A stretch of DNA of 64,000 bases, from contig NZ_JBOITN010000017.1 in NCBI RefSeq assembly GCF_050717545.1, positions 1 through 64,000 on the forward strand, in the 5' to 3' direction. Made by a program: the position numbers and the translations under genes. The stretch comes from Clostridium_AD sp050717545. GTDB lineage: Bacteria > Bacillota > Clostridia > Clostridiales > Clostridiaceae. Positions 16,231 through 26,100 of the stretch are shown piece after piece (position 1 is the first letter of the stretch; every line of letters starts with the position of its first letter). The notes below the pieces were generated by a model that was not told the DNA's origin, did no database searches, and saw nothing but the letters and a program-made list of their open reading frames with translations.

Positions 16231-17220
16231 ATGAGAATAACCAACAAAATGCTTTCAAATAATTTTTTAAGAGATATGAACACGAATTTAAATAATTTAA
16301 GTAAAATACAAAATCAAATGGCCTCTGGTAATCAAATAAATAAAGCATCAGACGATCCTGTTAAAGCAGCTAAGATAATGCAAATGAATTCAGATATAAA
16401 TTCAAATGACCAATATAATGCTAATATCAAAAATACAACAAATTGGCTTGATGTAACGGATGGAACATTGGATAAATTTGGAGTGGCAATAACTAGAATC
16501 AATGAACTTTTAATATCTTCTGGAAATGCTAACGATGCATCTTCACAATCAGCTATTAAGGATGAAATAAATCAAAAAGTAGAAGAGCTTGCAGGACTAC
16601 TCAATACGAATTTTGATGGTAAATATATATTTGGTGGTACAAGAGGTACAAATAAACCTGTGGACGCTGCAACAAAGGATATACTTGGAAATGCTAAATT
16701 AATGTATGCTAAGGTTGGTGGAGGAGAATTAGATATTTCTAATTTATCGGATTCTACAGATCTAGGTACTATAGATTATAATCAGATAAATTCTAAGTTA
16801 CAAGTTGAAGTATCTCAAGGAGTAACTATGGATTACAACGTTACGGCATCGCAGGTAATAAACTATGGAGATGGTGATAACAATCTTATGAAATTACTTG
16901 GAAATATTACAAGCCACCTTGGTTCTACTGAGCCGACAGAAATTAAAAAATTAGCAAATGAAGACTTAACGGGAATTCAAGCTGTTATGACAAATGTATT
17001 AAAGTTACGCTCAGAGGTTGGAGCTAAGCAAAATAGAATGGAAAGTGCAGAATCTAGAAATACAGATCAGAATTTAAATATGATAGAAATAAGATCTTCA
17101 ATAGAGGATATAAATATTACAGAAAAAGCAATGGAGTTTGCAACTATGCAAACAATCTATTTAGCATCACTGCAAACTAGTGCAAAGGTAATCCAACCTA
17201 CTTTACTTGATTATCTTTAA
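16231..17220 (+). CDS. flgL: Hook-associated protein 3 FlgL
   Basis: 329 residues. The flagellin-like N-terminus (MRITNKMLSNNFLRDMNTNL, then QMASGNQINKASDDPVKAAK) and C-terminus (DINITEKAMEFATMQTIYLA) flank a short middle (NFDGKYIFGGTRGTNKP). FlgL makes the second junction ring onto which the filament is built. Ribosome binding site AAGGGGTGAAG. Confidence 0.94.
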   Translation: MRITNKMLSNNFLRDMNTNLNNLSKIQNQMASGNQINKASDDPVKAAKIMQMNSDINSNDQYNANIKNTTNWLDVTDGTLDKFGVAITRINELLISSGNANDASSQSAIKDEINQKVEELAGLLNTNFDGKYIFGGTRGTNKPVDAATKDILGNAKLMYAKVGGGELDISNLSDSTDLGTIDYNQINSKLQVEVSQGVTMDYNVTASQVINYGDGDNNLMKLLGNITSHLGSTEPTEIKKLANEDLTGIQAVMTNVLKLRSEVGAKQNRMESAESRNTDQNLNMIEIRSSIEDINITEKAMEFATMQTIYLASLQTSAKVIQPTLLDYL

Positions 17221-17269
17221 AGGTGTAGAAAAATAAAAGTAGTTATTTACAAAGGAGTTGATTTGAACT

Positions 17270-17743
17270 ATGGAGTTAGTTACTAAACATCATGGAATTA
17301 GAGTTTATAGTAATGAGGATGTTATAGAGTTTAAAAAAGGTATACCAGGGTTTAAAATGTTGAAGAAATTTATAATTTTTCCATTAGAAAGCAATGAGGT
17401 TTTCAGTATATTGCATTCAATTGAAGATGCCCAGATTGGGTTAGTTTTGGTATCTCCATATTCTGTAATACAAGATTATGAGTTTAAAATACCTGACGTC
17501 AATGTATTGGAACTTAAAATAGAGAGTCCAAAAGAAGTATTAGTATTAACTACAGTAACTTTAAGTTCAGAGATAAAGAATATGACTACTAATTTAAAGG
17601 CGCCAATCATTATTAATATAAAAGAGAAATTAGGTGAACAATTAATACTTGATAATGAAAAATACAAAATAAAGGAACCTCTATTTAACGACACTTCAGA
17701 AGGGAAGACCCCCGTTTCTATAAGTAACAGTCAAACACTATAA
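17270..17743 (+). CDS. fliW: Flagellar assembly factor FliW
   Basis: 157 residues with the FliW fold signatures (FKKGIPGFKMLKKFIIFPLE, LVLVSPYSVIQDYEFKIPD, LKAPIIINIKEKLGEQLILD). FliW binds CsrA and releases its block on flagellin mRNA; when flagellin accumulates it takes FliW away. Its partner csrA is the next gene and a matching CsrA-type site lies in the flagellin leader, so all parts of this circuit are visible. Confidence 0.93.
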   Translation: MELVTKHHGIRVYSNEDVIEFKKGIPGFKMLKKFIIFPLESNEVFSILHSIEDAQIGLVLVSPYSVIQDYEFKIPDVNVLELKIESPKEVLVLTTVTLSSEIKNMTTNLKAPIIINIKEKLGEQLILDNEKYKIKEPLFNDTSEGKTPVSISNSQTL

Positions 17744-17752
17744 CAACAGAAA

Positions 17753-17817
17753 ACTTCAGTGGAAGTGTAAATTTCCTTCTGAAGTCGTTAATGTAGCACC
17801 GCAGGTGATGATTTAGG
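17753..17817 (+). promoter_or_regulatory. Structured leader between fliW and csrA
   Basis: A hairpin with a 7-bp outer stem (17753-17759 with 17779-17785) and an inner GGAA/TTCC pair is followed by the small CACC-GCA-GGTG hairpin (about 17797-17807) just before the csrA ribosome binding site TTAGGAGG. The second hairpin recurs upstream of the HAD gene at 845. No T-run follows, so this is not a standard terminator; control of csrA expression is possible. Confidence 0.4.
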
Positions 17818-17828
17818 AGGTCAGATAA

Positions 17829-18044
17829 ATGCTTGTAATAGGTAGAAAAAAAGGTGAATCACTATTGATAGGTGATGACGTTGAAATAACTATAATTAAG
17901 ATTGAAAATGGATCTGTAAAAATTGCTATAAATGCACCAAGAGAAGTTGGAATACTTAGAAAAGAGCTTTATGTTGAAGTCACTGATGAGAATAAAAGAG
18001 CTATAGTTTTCGATGTTTCGGATTTAGAAAAATTAAAAAAATAA
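17829..18044 (+). CDS. csrA: Carbon storage regulator / flagellin translation repressor CsrA
   Basis: 71 residues, the normal size: MLVIGRKKGESLLIGDDVEI, then INAPREVGILRKELYVEV with the RNA-contact residues L4, R6 and R44. It is a dimeric RNA-binding protein recognising GGA in hairpin loops. The flagellin leader (21976-21991) has such a loop, and the neighbouring fliW encodes its antagonist. A strong GGAGG site lies 8 bases before the ATG. Confidence 0.95.
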   Translation: MLVIGRKKGESLLIGDDVEITIIKIENGSVKIAINAPREVGILRKELYVEVTDENKRAIVFDVSDLEKLKK

Positions 18045-18058
18045 GATGGAGGGTAAAG

Positions 18059-18406
18059 ATGGAAATAGGAGGTAGTAGTAAAAATATATCGACGAATTTA
18101 GATAAATTTTATAAAACTCCAGAAAATCCTAAAATTACAAAACCAACTGAAGTCAATAATTCACTAAGTGAAAAAGAAAATAATGAAATAGAAATTAAAA
18201 ATGCAGTCAGCAGAATAAATAAATTTCTAGTTGGTGAAGGCACTCATGTACAATATCAAAAGCATGATGTGCTTAATCAAATGGTTATAAGCGTAATTGA
18301 TAATGATACTAATGAAGTTATAAAAGAGATTCCCTCAAGAAAAATATTAGACATGGTAGCCAAAATGTGCGAAATGGCTGGTATTCTAGTTGATAAAAAA
18401 GCTTAG
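18059..18406 (+). CDS. flaG: FlaG family flagellar protein
   Basis: 115 residues. A variable Asn/Lys-rich N-terminal half precedes the conserved FlaG domain (HDVLNQMVISVIDNDTNEVI, then KEIPSRKILDMVAKM). FlaG proteins are linked to filament length or assembly, but the mechanism is unclear. It sits between csrA and the fliS/fliD genes, its common place. Ribosome binding site GGAGGG. Confidence 0.9.
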   Translation: MEIGGSSKNISTNLDKFYKTPENPKITKPTEVNNSLSEKENNEIEIKNAVSRINKFLVGEGTHVQYQKHDVLNQMVISVIDNDTNEVIKEIPSRKILDMVAKMCEMAGILVDKKA

Positions 18407-18456
18407 CATTTATAGTAAAAGGCATAACCCCTTAGAAAAAAGATAGGAGGGCTATT

Positions 18457-18747
18457 ATGGAATTTAAATTAAATAAAATTGATGTTGAATTAAGACAGCG
18501 GGTTAAGGATACGACAAAGTCTGGTGTAATTCATAGGAAAGAATCAATCACTGTAAATAAAGATAGAAATCCAAGCGATAATTCAAGTTCCTACGAAGAG
18601 TTTAAGTATAAGATTTCAAAATATAAGAAAAAACACAAAATAGCTGTGGGAGCATATAGAAATACTCAATATGAGGTAGAGGTTTTTAAAGAGGTCTTAG
18701 AAGAAGAGCAAAAAAATATTGGTAATTTTATAGATACAAAAAAGTAG
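18457..18747 (+). CDS. Uncharacterised small protein between flaG and fliS
   Basis: 96 residues, very basic (many Lys), with an N-terminal polar half and a C-terminal helical half (SYEEFKYKISKYKKKHKIAV, then FKEVLEEEQKNIGNF). It has no signal peptide or membrane segment. A strong ribosome binding site (ATAGGAGGGC) and tight spacing on both sides show it is a real member of the operon. I do not recognise the family. Its location suggests a cytoplasmic factor for late export substrates; that is inference from position only. Confidence 0.75.
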   Translation: MEFKLNKIDVELRQRVKDTTKSGVIHRKESITVNKDRNPSDNSSSYEEFKYKISKYKKKHKIAVGAYRNTQYEVEVFKEVLEEEQKNIGNFIDTKK

Positions 18748-18757
18748 GGGGAAAAAC

Positions 18758-19153
18758 ATGGCAATGAACGCATATGGAAATGCCTTCAATACGTATAAAA
18801 GCAATAGTATAAATTTCGCATCAAAGGATCAATTGCTTTTAATGCTAGTTGAAGGAGCAGCAAAGTTTTCAAAGATAGGTAGACAGGCCATAATCGACAA
18901 AGATGTTAAAAAGGCTCATGAAAACATTGTGAAAACACAAAATATATTTTTTGAATTAATGGCAACTTTGGATGTGCCAAAAGGCGGGGAATGGGCAAAA
19001 AGTTTAATGCAGGTTTATGAGTTTATAACTCGGAGGCTTACGGATGCTAATATTAAGAAAAGCGAAGAAATCATGAATGAAATAATCCCGCTGATTGATG
19101 ACGTCCGTGATACTTGGAGTGAAGCTTATAAAAAATCTAAAGGAAGCAAGTAG
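18758..19153 (+). CDS. fliS: Flagellin export chaperone FliS
   Basis: 131 residues, all helical, beginning with the family's AYGNAFNTYKSNSINFASKD and LLLMLVEGAAKFSKIG, and continuing with TQNIFFELMATLD. FliS binds the flagellin C-terminus and prevents early polymerisation; it also interacts with FliW in Bacillus. Located 10 bases after the unknown gene and just before fliD. Confidence 0.94.
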   Translation: MAMNAYGNAFNTYKSNSINFASKDQLLLMLVEGAAKFSKIGRQAIIDKDVKKAHENIVKTQNIFFELMATLDVPKGGEWAKSLMQVYEFITRRLTDANIKKSEEIMNEIIPLIDDVRDTWSEAYKKSKGSK

Positions 19154-19180
19154 GATAAAAATTTAAAGGGGTGATTAATT

Positions 19181-21304
19181 ATGGCTAGTATTTATCCTAG
19201 TAGTAATAGTACTGCTACTTCAAGTGCTAATTTAATGAGAATATCTGGTATGGCATCCGGTATTGACACAGATGCATTAGTTAAATCTATGGTTTCAAAC
19301 TATCAATCTAAGATAGATAAAGCAAATGCATCAAAGCAGACAGTGCAGTGGCAGCAGGAAGGGTATAGAGAAATTATTAAAGGTGTAAAAGGTTTACAGG
19401 ATTATTTTGATCCACTTTCTAGTAAATATATGATGTCTGGAGATTCTTTTAACATTAATACAGCTGCAACTGATGAACCTTCTGTAGTTTCTGCAACCTC
19501 AGGATCGGCTGCTAAGGCTGGAACTTATAAAGTGAATGTTACGAATTTAGCTGAGCAAGCTAAAATTGAAGGTACCTCAAAGAACTCAATGATAGCTGTA
19601 ACAGCTGCAAACTGGACTGGTAAAAGCCTAAGATTTGATTTAACAACAGCTAGCAGTGTGGATACAGATGGAAATACTATACCCGGAGTTGCAATACCAG
19701 GTGGAGTTATATTGCCAATACTAACTGCAACTACAACAAAGGATTTAGTAACGGAAATAAACAAAAACATTGCAGGTTCTGCTTTAAATGGCAAAATTAC
19801 TGCAGCTTATGTTCAAGAGGGCAATATTGAATCTATTAAGTTTACAAAAGCTTCTTACAATACAGATACAATTAACCTGGTTCATGCTAATAATACTATA
19901 ACGGATATAAATGATACCACTATTAATAGTGGAATATCATCAGCTTCCAAATTATCAGATTTGGGAATTACAACAAATACTAGTTTTTCTCTATCCTATG
20001 ATGCAGCTACGAATGCAAAACCAGTAATTATAACTTCAACTAGTACATCGACGATTAAGGATTTAATGGATAAAGTTAAGAGTGCTACTGGTGGAGCAGT
20101 TACAATGAGAATAGATGATATAACTGGAAAAGTCTCATTTCAATCAAAAAATTACGGATCTACTTCTGTGTTTAAGATAGAAGAGTCAAAGACTACAACT
20201 GATGTAACAGATAGTATACTAACAAAGTTAGGTTTAACTGGAGAAGTATCAACTTCAGAAACTACAGGAGTAGCCCCAAATGAAGTTACAACAAATACAA
20301 ACACAATAACAAAATTAGGAACAGATGCTATAGTATCTATTACTGCTCCAGGACAATCAGCAATAACAACTACTCAAAGTTCTAATAAATTCACCATAAA
20401 TGGAGTTGCCTATAATCTTGTTGGAGCTAGTAAAGCAGATGAAACTTCAAATGTAACAGTAACAGCAAATTCAGATACTGTTGTTAGTAATGTGAAAAAA
20501 TTTATTGAGGATTATAATACAATACTAGCAACAATTAGTACCAAATTAACAGAAAAAAAAGATAAAAACTATGCTCCATTAACAGATGATCAAAGAACAA
20601 GTATGAGTGAGGACCAAATTAAAACCTGGGAAGCTAAAGCAAAGGTTGGAATACTTAAAAACGATGACTATTTAAGTAGTTTATTAACTCAACTAAGGGG
20701 AACACTTTATTCACCTGTATACAGTAGTTATGACAGTGCCAATGCCACTTCAGGAAAAGTAGCATTAAATTTCGGAAGTTATGGTAGTGGTGCTGTAGGC
20801 ATAGGAACTTCATCAGATACTATAGATGGTGGTAAACTAGTAATTAAGGATGAAGATGAGGCAAAATTAAAAAGTGTTATTGAAAATAACTTGGAAGATT
20901 TTAAGAAATTATTTATTGGAAGTTCTAGTAGCTCTTTAACTACAAATGAAGCTTATATAGGTTCAAAGAAATATAAGGAAGATGGCATATTCACAAGAAT
21001 GGACAGCATATTGAGGGACTATGTAGCATCACCTGGACTAGGGAAAGATGGTACATATACCTTAAGCGGTTACATGAATATATTTGTCAATAAACAATAT
21101 GATTTTAGTATTTCAGGTGCTGCTGGTAAAAATACATTACCTGATCAAGTATATAGTAAGACACAAAATGTTAGTAAATTTCAGACGCAACTTGAGAATG
21201 CTCAAACAAGATATTATGCTAAATTCACAGCACTCGAAAAAGCAATGAATTCTTTGAATTCACAACAGAGTGCACTTAGCTCAATGATGGGAACAAGTTC
21301 ATAA
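19181..21304 (+). CDS. fliD: Filament cap protein FliD
   Basis: 707 residues, on the long side for FliD. N-terminal FliD_N signature ISGMASGIDTDALVKSMVSN followed by the coiled segment (KIDKANASKQTVQWQQEGYR); C-terminal FliD_C region with VSNVKKFIEDYNTILATIST and KFTALEKAMNSLNSQQSALS. The middle (about 120-400) is Thr/Ser-rich and surface-exposed in the cap, so it is a likely variable region and possible glycosylation target. Ribosome binding site AAGGGGTGA. Confidence 0.94.
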   Translation: MASIYPSSNSTATSSANLMRISGMASGIDTDALVKSMVSNYQSKIDKANASKQTVQWQQEGYREIIKGVKGLQDYFDPLSSKYMMSGDSFNINTAATDEPSVVSATSGSAAKAGTYKVNVTNLAEQAKIEGTSKNSMIAVTAANWTGKSLRFDLTTASSVDTDGNTIPGVAIPGGVILPILTATTTKDLVTEINKNIAGSALNGKITAAYVQEGNIESIKFTKASYNTDTINLVHANNTITDINDTTINSGISSASKLSDLGITTNTSFSLSYDAATNAKPVIITSTSTSTIKDLMDKVKSATGGAVTMRIDDITGKVSFQSKNYGSTSVFKIEESKTTTDVTDSILTKLGLTGEVSTSETTGVAPNEVTTNTNTITKLGTDAIVSITAPGQSAITTTQSSNKFTINGVAYNLVGASKADETSNVTVTANSDTVVSNVKKFIEDYNTILATISTKLTEKKDKNYAPLTDDQRTSMSEDQIKTWEAKAKVGILKNDDYLSSLLTQLRGTLYSPVYSSYDSANATSGKVALNFGSYGSGAVGIGTSSDTIDGGKLVIKDEDEAKLKSVIENNLEDFKKLFIGSSSSSLTTNEAYIGSKKYKEDGIFTRMDSILRDYVASPGLGKDGTYTLSGYMNIFVNKQYDFSISGAAGKNTLPDQVYSKTQNVSKFQTQLENAQTRYYAKFTALEKAMNSLNSQQSALSSMMGTSS

Positions 21305-21365
21305 AGAAAAAAATATAGTAGGGCGTAGCAAATATTAATTCGATCAATATAAAGCGGGTGATAAA

Positions 21366-21701
21366 TTGAGTTTAGAAGAAAAATTTATTAAATATAAAGA
21401 TATCACTTTGACTATCATTCAAACAGTTAAAGTTGAGGAATATGAAAAAATGGATAAAATCTTTGCGCAAAGGCAGATAATTTTAGATGATATAAATAAA
21501 GAAAATTATCTAAAAGAAGAACTTGGAGAATTTTATACAAAATATGCAATAGAGGATTTAGAAAAAGAATTAGATTTTGATATGAAAACTAGAAAAGCGC
21601 AAATATTAAAAAAGATAAAAGTTAATGAAAACAAACAAATGGGGATGGCTGGATATAACAATATATCGGCTAAAGCAGTTTTTTTAAGCAAAAAAGTTTA
21701 A
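21366..21701 (+). CDS. FliT-like flagellar protein (candidate)
   Basis: 111 residues, TTG start behind GCGGGTG. It is Lys/Glu-rich and probably all-helical (EEKFIKYKDITLTIIQTVKV, IAQRQ-type segment FAQRQIILDDINKEN). The size, helical pattern and position right after fliD match FliT-type chaperones of FliD, but sequence similarity in this group is weak and I saw no diagnostic motif. It ends the flgM operon, shortly before the flagellin promoter. Confidence 0.6.
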   Translation: MSLEEKFIKYKDITLTIIQTVKVEEYEKMDKIFAQRQIILDDINKENYLKEELGEFYTKYAIEDLEKELDFDMKTRKAQILKKIKVNENKQMGMAGYNNISAKAVFLSKKV

Positions 21702-21726
21702 TTTATAATTTATTTTTAATAAAGTA

Positions 21727-21753
21727 TAAAGTTATTATATATACAAGCGATAT
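21727..21753 (+). promoter_or_regulatory. Probable sigma-D promoter of the flagellin gene
   Basis: TAAA at 21727-21730, exactly 15 bases, then AGCGATAT at 21746-21753; five of eight positions agree with GCCGATAA, including the CGATA core. It would give a 5' leader of roughly 260 bases, consistent with the structured elements described at 21935-22011. Confidence 0.65.
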
Positions 21754-21759
21754 ATATAG

Positions 21760-22018
21760 TAGCAACAAAAACAAAAAACATTCGAATCGGATATTTGGAC
21801 GGCGGATGGTTGCCTAACTGTTGAAAATCAACTTGATGTTTACAATGCTCTGAAAGCCTTGATATCACAAGATGATGAATTTTCAATAAAAAAGCAACAA
21901 TGACAAAATGAAAAGCAACATTTCACAATTTAGTTAGTATGGCTCGCAAAGAGCTTAACTATAGATAACCAATAGAGGACAAGGATGTCCTACTAAAATT
22001 TCAAGGAGGAATATTATT
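21760..22018 (+). promoter_or_regulatory. Flagellin leader with CsrA-type binding sites
   Basis: This 317-base gap holds no gene with a usable start. Near its 3' end, AGGAC-AAGGAT-GTCCT (21976-21991) is a 5-bp stem with the GGA in the loop; GGACAAGGATGT matches 11 of 12 positions of the published CsrA consensus RUACARGGAUGU. A second GGA is in the Shine-Dalgarno AAGGAGGA (22003-22010), giving the two-site layout known from Bacillus hag. A further hairpin (TAGTTA...GCTC-GCAAA-GAGC...TAACTA, about 21932-21962) lies just upstream. Confidence 0.75.
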
Positions 22019-22987
22019 ATGATAATCAATCACAACTTAGGTGCTTTAAACGCTAACAGAAACATGGGCATTAATTCAGGTAATGCTAATAAATCAATGG
22101 AAAAACTTTCTTCAGGTCTTAGAATTAACAAAGCAGGAGACGATGCAGCAGGTCTTGCTATATCAGAAAAGATGAGAGGACAAATCAGAGGACTTGACCA
22201 AGCTGGAGCAAATGCTCAAGATGGTATTTCAATGATTCAAACTGGTGAAGGCGCATTAAATGAAACTACATCAATTCTTCAAAGAATGAGAGAACTTGCT
22301 GTTCAAGGTTCTAATGATACTAATACAACTGAGGATAGAAAACAAATACAAAAAGAAATGAATCAGTTAACCTCAGAAGTAAGCAGAATCGGTACTAACA
22401 CTGAGTTCAATGGTCAAAAATTGCTTAATGGTACAGCAGGAGTAACAACAGCAGCAACAGGTACAACAACTGCATCATCAGCATTTACATTCCAAATTGG
22501 TGCAAATCAAGGACAACAGTTTACTGCTAATATTAGTGATATGCGTGCTGCTGCTTTAGGATTAGCAGGAACAGCAGGCTCCACAGCTGCAGGAGTTTCG
22601 GCTACAGCAGTTTCTGGTGCATCTTTTGTTGCTGGAACAACTGGAACTGATACTTTGTCAGATGTTTCAACAGATGGTGAACAAGGACTTGATATTTCTG
22701 ATGCTACAAAGGCTTCAGCTGCAATTAAAGTTCTTGATGCAGCTACAGCATCAGTATCAGGAGAAAGAGCTAAACTTGGTGCATATTCAAATAGATTAGA
22801 ACACACAATAGCTAATTTAGGAACATCAAGCGAAAACTTAACATCAGCTGAATCAAGAATCAGAGATGTGGACATGGCAAAAGAAATGTCTACTTTCTCA
22901 AAGAACAACATTCTTAATCAGGCTGCCCAAGCTATGCTTGCTCAAGCTAATCAACAACCACAACAAGTTCTCGCATTATTAAGATAA
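22019..22987 (+). CDS. hag: Flagellin, major filament protein
   Basis: 322 residues. The conserved D0/D1 ends are complete: MIINHNLGALNANRNMGINS, KLSSGLRINKAGDDAAGLAI at the N-terminus and ESRIRDVDMAKEMSTFSKNN, then QAMLAQANQQPQQVLALLR at the C-terminus. The short central region (about 140-230) is nearly all Ala, Thr, Ser and Gly, a typical exposed target for O-glycosylation. The adjoining glycosyltransferase gene supports that. It has its own sigma-D-type promoter, a CsrA-controlled leader and a terminator, so it is a single-gene transcript with possible read-through. Confidence 0.95.
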   Translation: MIINHNLGALNANRNMGINSGNANKSMEKLSSGLRINKAGDDAAGLAISEKMRGQIRGLDQAGANAQDGISMIQTGEGALNETTSILQRMRELAVQGSNDTNTTEDRKQIQKEMNQLTSEVSRIGTNTEFNGQKLLNGTAGVTTAATGTTTASSAFTFQIGANQGQQFTANISDMRAAALGLAGTAGSTAAGVSATAVSGASFVAGTTGTDTLSDVSTDGEQGLDISDATKASAAIKVLDAATASVSGERAKLGAYSNRLEHTIANLGTSSENLTSAESRIRDVDMAKEMSTFSKNNILNQAAQAMLAQANQQPQQVLALLR

Positions 22988-22995
22988 TTCTTGTT

Positions 22996-23032
22996 AAAAA
23001 AAGGAGGTGGAGTTGATCTACCTCTTTTTTTT
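22996..23032 (+). terminator. Terminator after flagellin
   Basis: A stem formed by A-rich sequence plus GGAGGT (22996-23008) pairs with ACCTC (23020-23024) and the following eight T. Confidence 0.8.
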
Positions 23033-23101
23033 ATTATTTTTATAGAGAATTTACTGAACTTTGTATAAAAATAATATCTAACTTCTAGGAGGAAGCAAAT
23101 T

Positions 23102-26100
23102 ATGAAACTTAGTATTGGAATGATGGTAAAAAATGAATCTAAATATCTTAGAAAATGTCTTGAAAGTCTTAGGCCAATTAGAGATGCTATTGAATCAGAG
23201 TTAATTATTGTTGATACAGGATCTTCTGACAACACCGCAGAGATTGCAAAAGAATTTACTGATAAGGTATATTATCATGAATGGAATAGTGATTTTTCTG
23301 AGATGAGGAATATTACTTTAAAATACTCCACTGGTGAATGGTTCTTTTACATAGATGGAGATGAAATTATAAACAATCCCAATGGAATAATACAGTTTTT
23401 TAATTCTAATGAACTTAAAACAAATAAAACAGCTAGCATTACTATAAAGAACTTTACTTCAATTGATAATGAAGATGATTTTACAGTTTTTACTGCAGCA
23501 AGAATTTTTGAAAAGGATAAGGACTTTCGTTTTGAGGGTGCTATTCATAATCAACCCATGTGGAAGAAGCCGATGATCAAGTTAAATTCGGAGTTCTATC
23601 ATTATGGGTATATAAATAATGATAGAAAATTGATGGATAAAAAATTCTTAAGAACATCAGGAATATTAAAAACAGAATTAGAGAAGAATCCAGAAAATAT
23701 TTACTATATTTATCAATTAGCGGTTTCCTATGCAATGCATGGAGAACATCAGCTTGCGTTAGAGACAATAGAAAAGGCTTATGATTTGATGAAATCGAAG
23801 AGAATTGATTTAAATAAATATATGTATGTAAGTATTTTTTTAGCGAAAATGTATTTAACACGAGGAAAGTTTAGAGAAGTAGAAAAAATATGTTTAGAAG
23901 CAACCCGAAAAGAGGGTTTCTATATTGACTTGTATTATTACCTTGGTAATGCACAATGCTCGATGTATAAAAATGAAGAAGCTATAGAGACATATAATAT
24001 TTATTTTAAAAAGCTTAAAGATTTTAATGATTTTAAAGTAGCTGATAATCTTTCAATAATAAATTATACAATAGGGCTTTATGAATATGCATATCTGGAT
24101 ATGGCTACCTCATATGAAAGAATTGGAAAATATGAAGAATCATTAAAGTTCATAAAAAAAATAAAATCAGAAAAGGTATTGAATTCAACTCATAGTATAA
24201 GCATATCCTCATATGATAAGCTAAATAAATATGATGAATTAAAAAACTTTTATTGCGATATTGCTAAAAACCACAGTTTTATAGCAAGCAATTTTATAGA
24301 TGCAGTAGAAGTATATTTAATAAAATCAAGTAAAAAAACTAAAGAAAATATCTATAAAATATTTTCGGAGGATGATTCAGAATATTCTTTGTTAAATAAT
24401 GTAAGATTATCTTCATCTAATTTACAGTATAAATTAGATGAAGATATAGACAATTTGAACTTTAGCAATCTTCCAGACTATTTTGGAGATATACTGTATT
24501 ATTTCTTATGTGAAAATATATCACTAGTAAAATATTTGCAGGGTGTTAACGATTTTAAAATTAAAAACTATTTCAATTATTTAGCCATTAGTCATGAGAA
24601 TTTCGAGAAAAATTTATATAGTTATTTAAACAATTGTGAAATTACAAAATTAAATCTTAATGAGATAAGAATTTATAAAATTATGGCAGTATATCTATTA
24701 CAGGATAAGGATATTGATAACGAACAGTATTCACAGATTTTAGAAAAATATTTAGAGATTGGAGAAAAATATTTAAATCAAATATATAATGAGAACATAA
24801 TTCGGAATGAACTTATTAACTGCATGAAGGATGAGGAAGATTTATTCTTAATGTATATGCATTTTGCAAATAAAAATGAAAATAGTGAGTTAATTTATGT
24901 AAGATATCTTAGAAAAGCATTAGATTCATGTAATTACATGAAAAGAGGTATAGAAATACTACAGGACAAGGTCAAGGATAGGGCGATAGAAAAAAATAAC
25001 GAAATGGAAGTATTCAAGAAAAAAATTAAGGAGAGTATTTCTGAGTTTATAGAGATGGGAAACTTTAATCAGGCTAATGCATTAATTGATGAGTATGAAG
25101 ATATAATTAAAGCTGATCCCGAAATTTATTCAATGAAAGCTGTAGTTGCAATAACGGAAAATCGCCTAGATGATGCAAAAGACATATTAATTAATGCAGT
25201 GAATATATATAATGATGATTTTGATCTGAATTACAATCTCGGCTATGTATACGAACAATATCAGGATTATAATAAAGCAATTTTACATTATAGTTTTGCA
25301 GAAAAAAAATGTGGAGATCTTAAGGCAAAAAATGAAATAAGTAATATAATACTAAACATTAAGAAAATTCATCCAAATGTTGTAGAATTAATTTTAAAAA
25401 AGAAGATTGTGTTTTTCGATAAAGGTGATGATAAATTTATTTGGGATATAATAAATAATTTATCAGAAGAATTTGAGACTAAGCATATAAGGGTTACAGA
25501 CTATAAGCAAATAGATGAGGGTATGCGATGGGCTGATATTTGTTGGTTTGAATGGTGTGATGAGCTTGTGGCTTACGGGAGTAGGCATACATTGGCAGTT
25601 GAGAAGAAGATAATATGTAGATTACATAGTTATGAGGCATTTAGTATATATCCGTCTAAAGTTGATTGGACTAAGGTTAATAAATTGATATTTGTGGCTG
25701 ACAGTATTAAAAAAATTGTTATGAATAAGTTCAAAATTGCTGAATCTAAAACGGCAATAATTGCAAACGGTGTTAACGTTAACGAATATGAATTTCAAGT
25801 TAGAAATTCCGGTTTTAATATAGCCTATGTTGGATATATTAATTATAAAAAAGGTTCTATGTTGCTATTGCATACGTTTAAGGCGATTTATGATAAAGAT
25901 CATAGATATAAGCTATACATAGCAGGGCAATTTCAAGACGATAGGGACGTTTTGTATTTTCAGCAAATGATTAGAGCATTTGGGATTGAAAAAAATGTAA
26001 TTAATGAAGGTTGGCAGAATAATATAGATAAGTGGTTAGATGATAAAAATTATATCTTGTGTACGAGTGTACTAGAATCACAAAATATGAGCGTGATGCA

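Noticed and set aside
22617..22799. Alternative + strand frame of 60 codons inside flagellin
   Set aside because: Leu/Gln-rich frame shift of the Ala/Thr-rich flagellin centre with no ribosome binding site.
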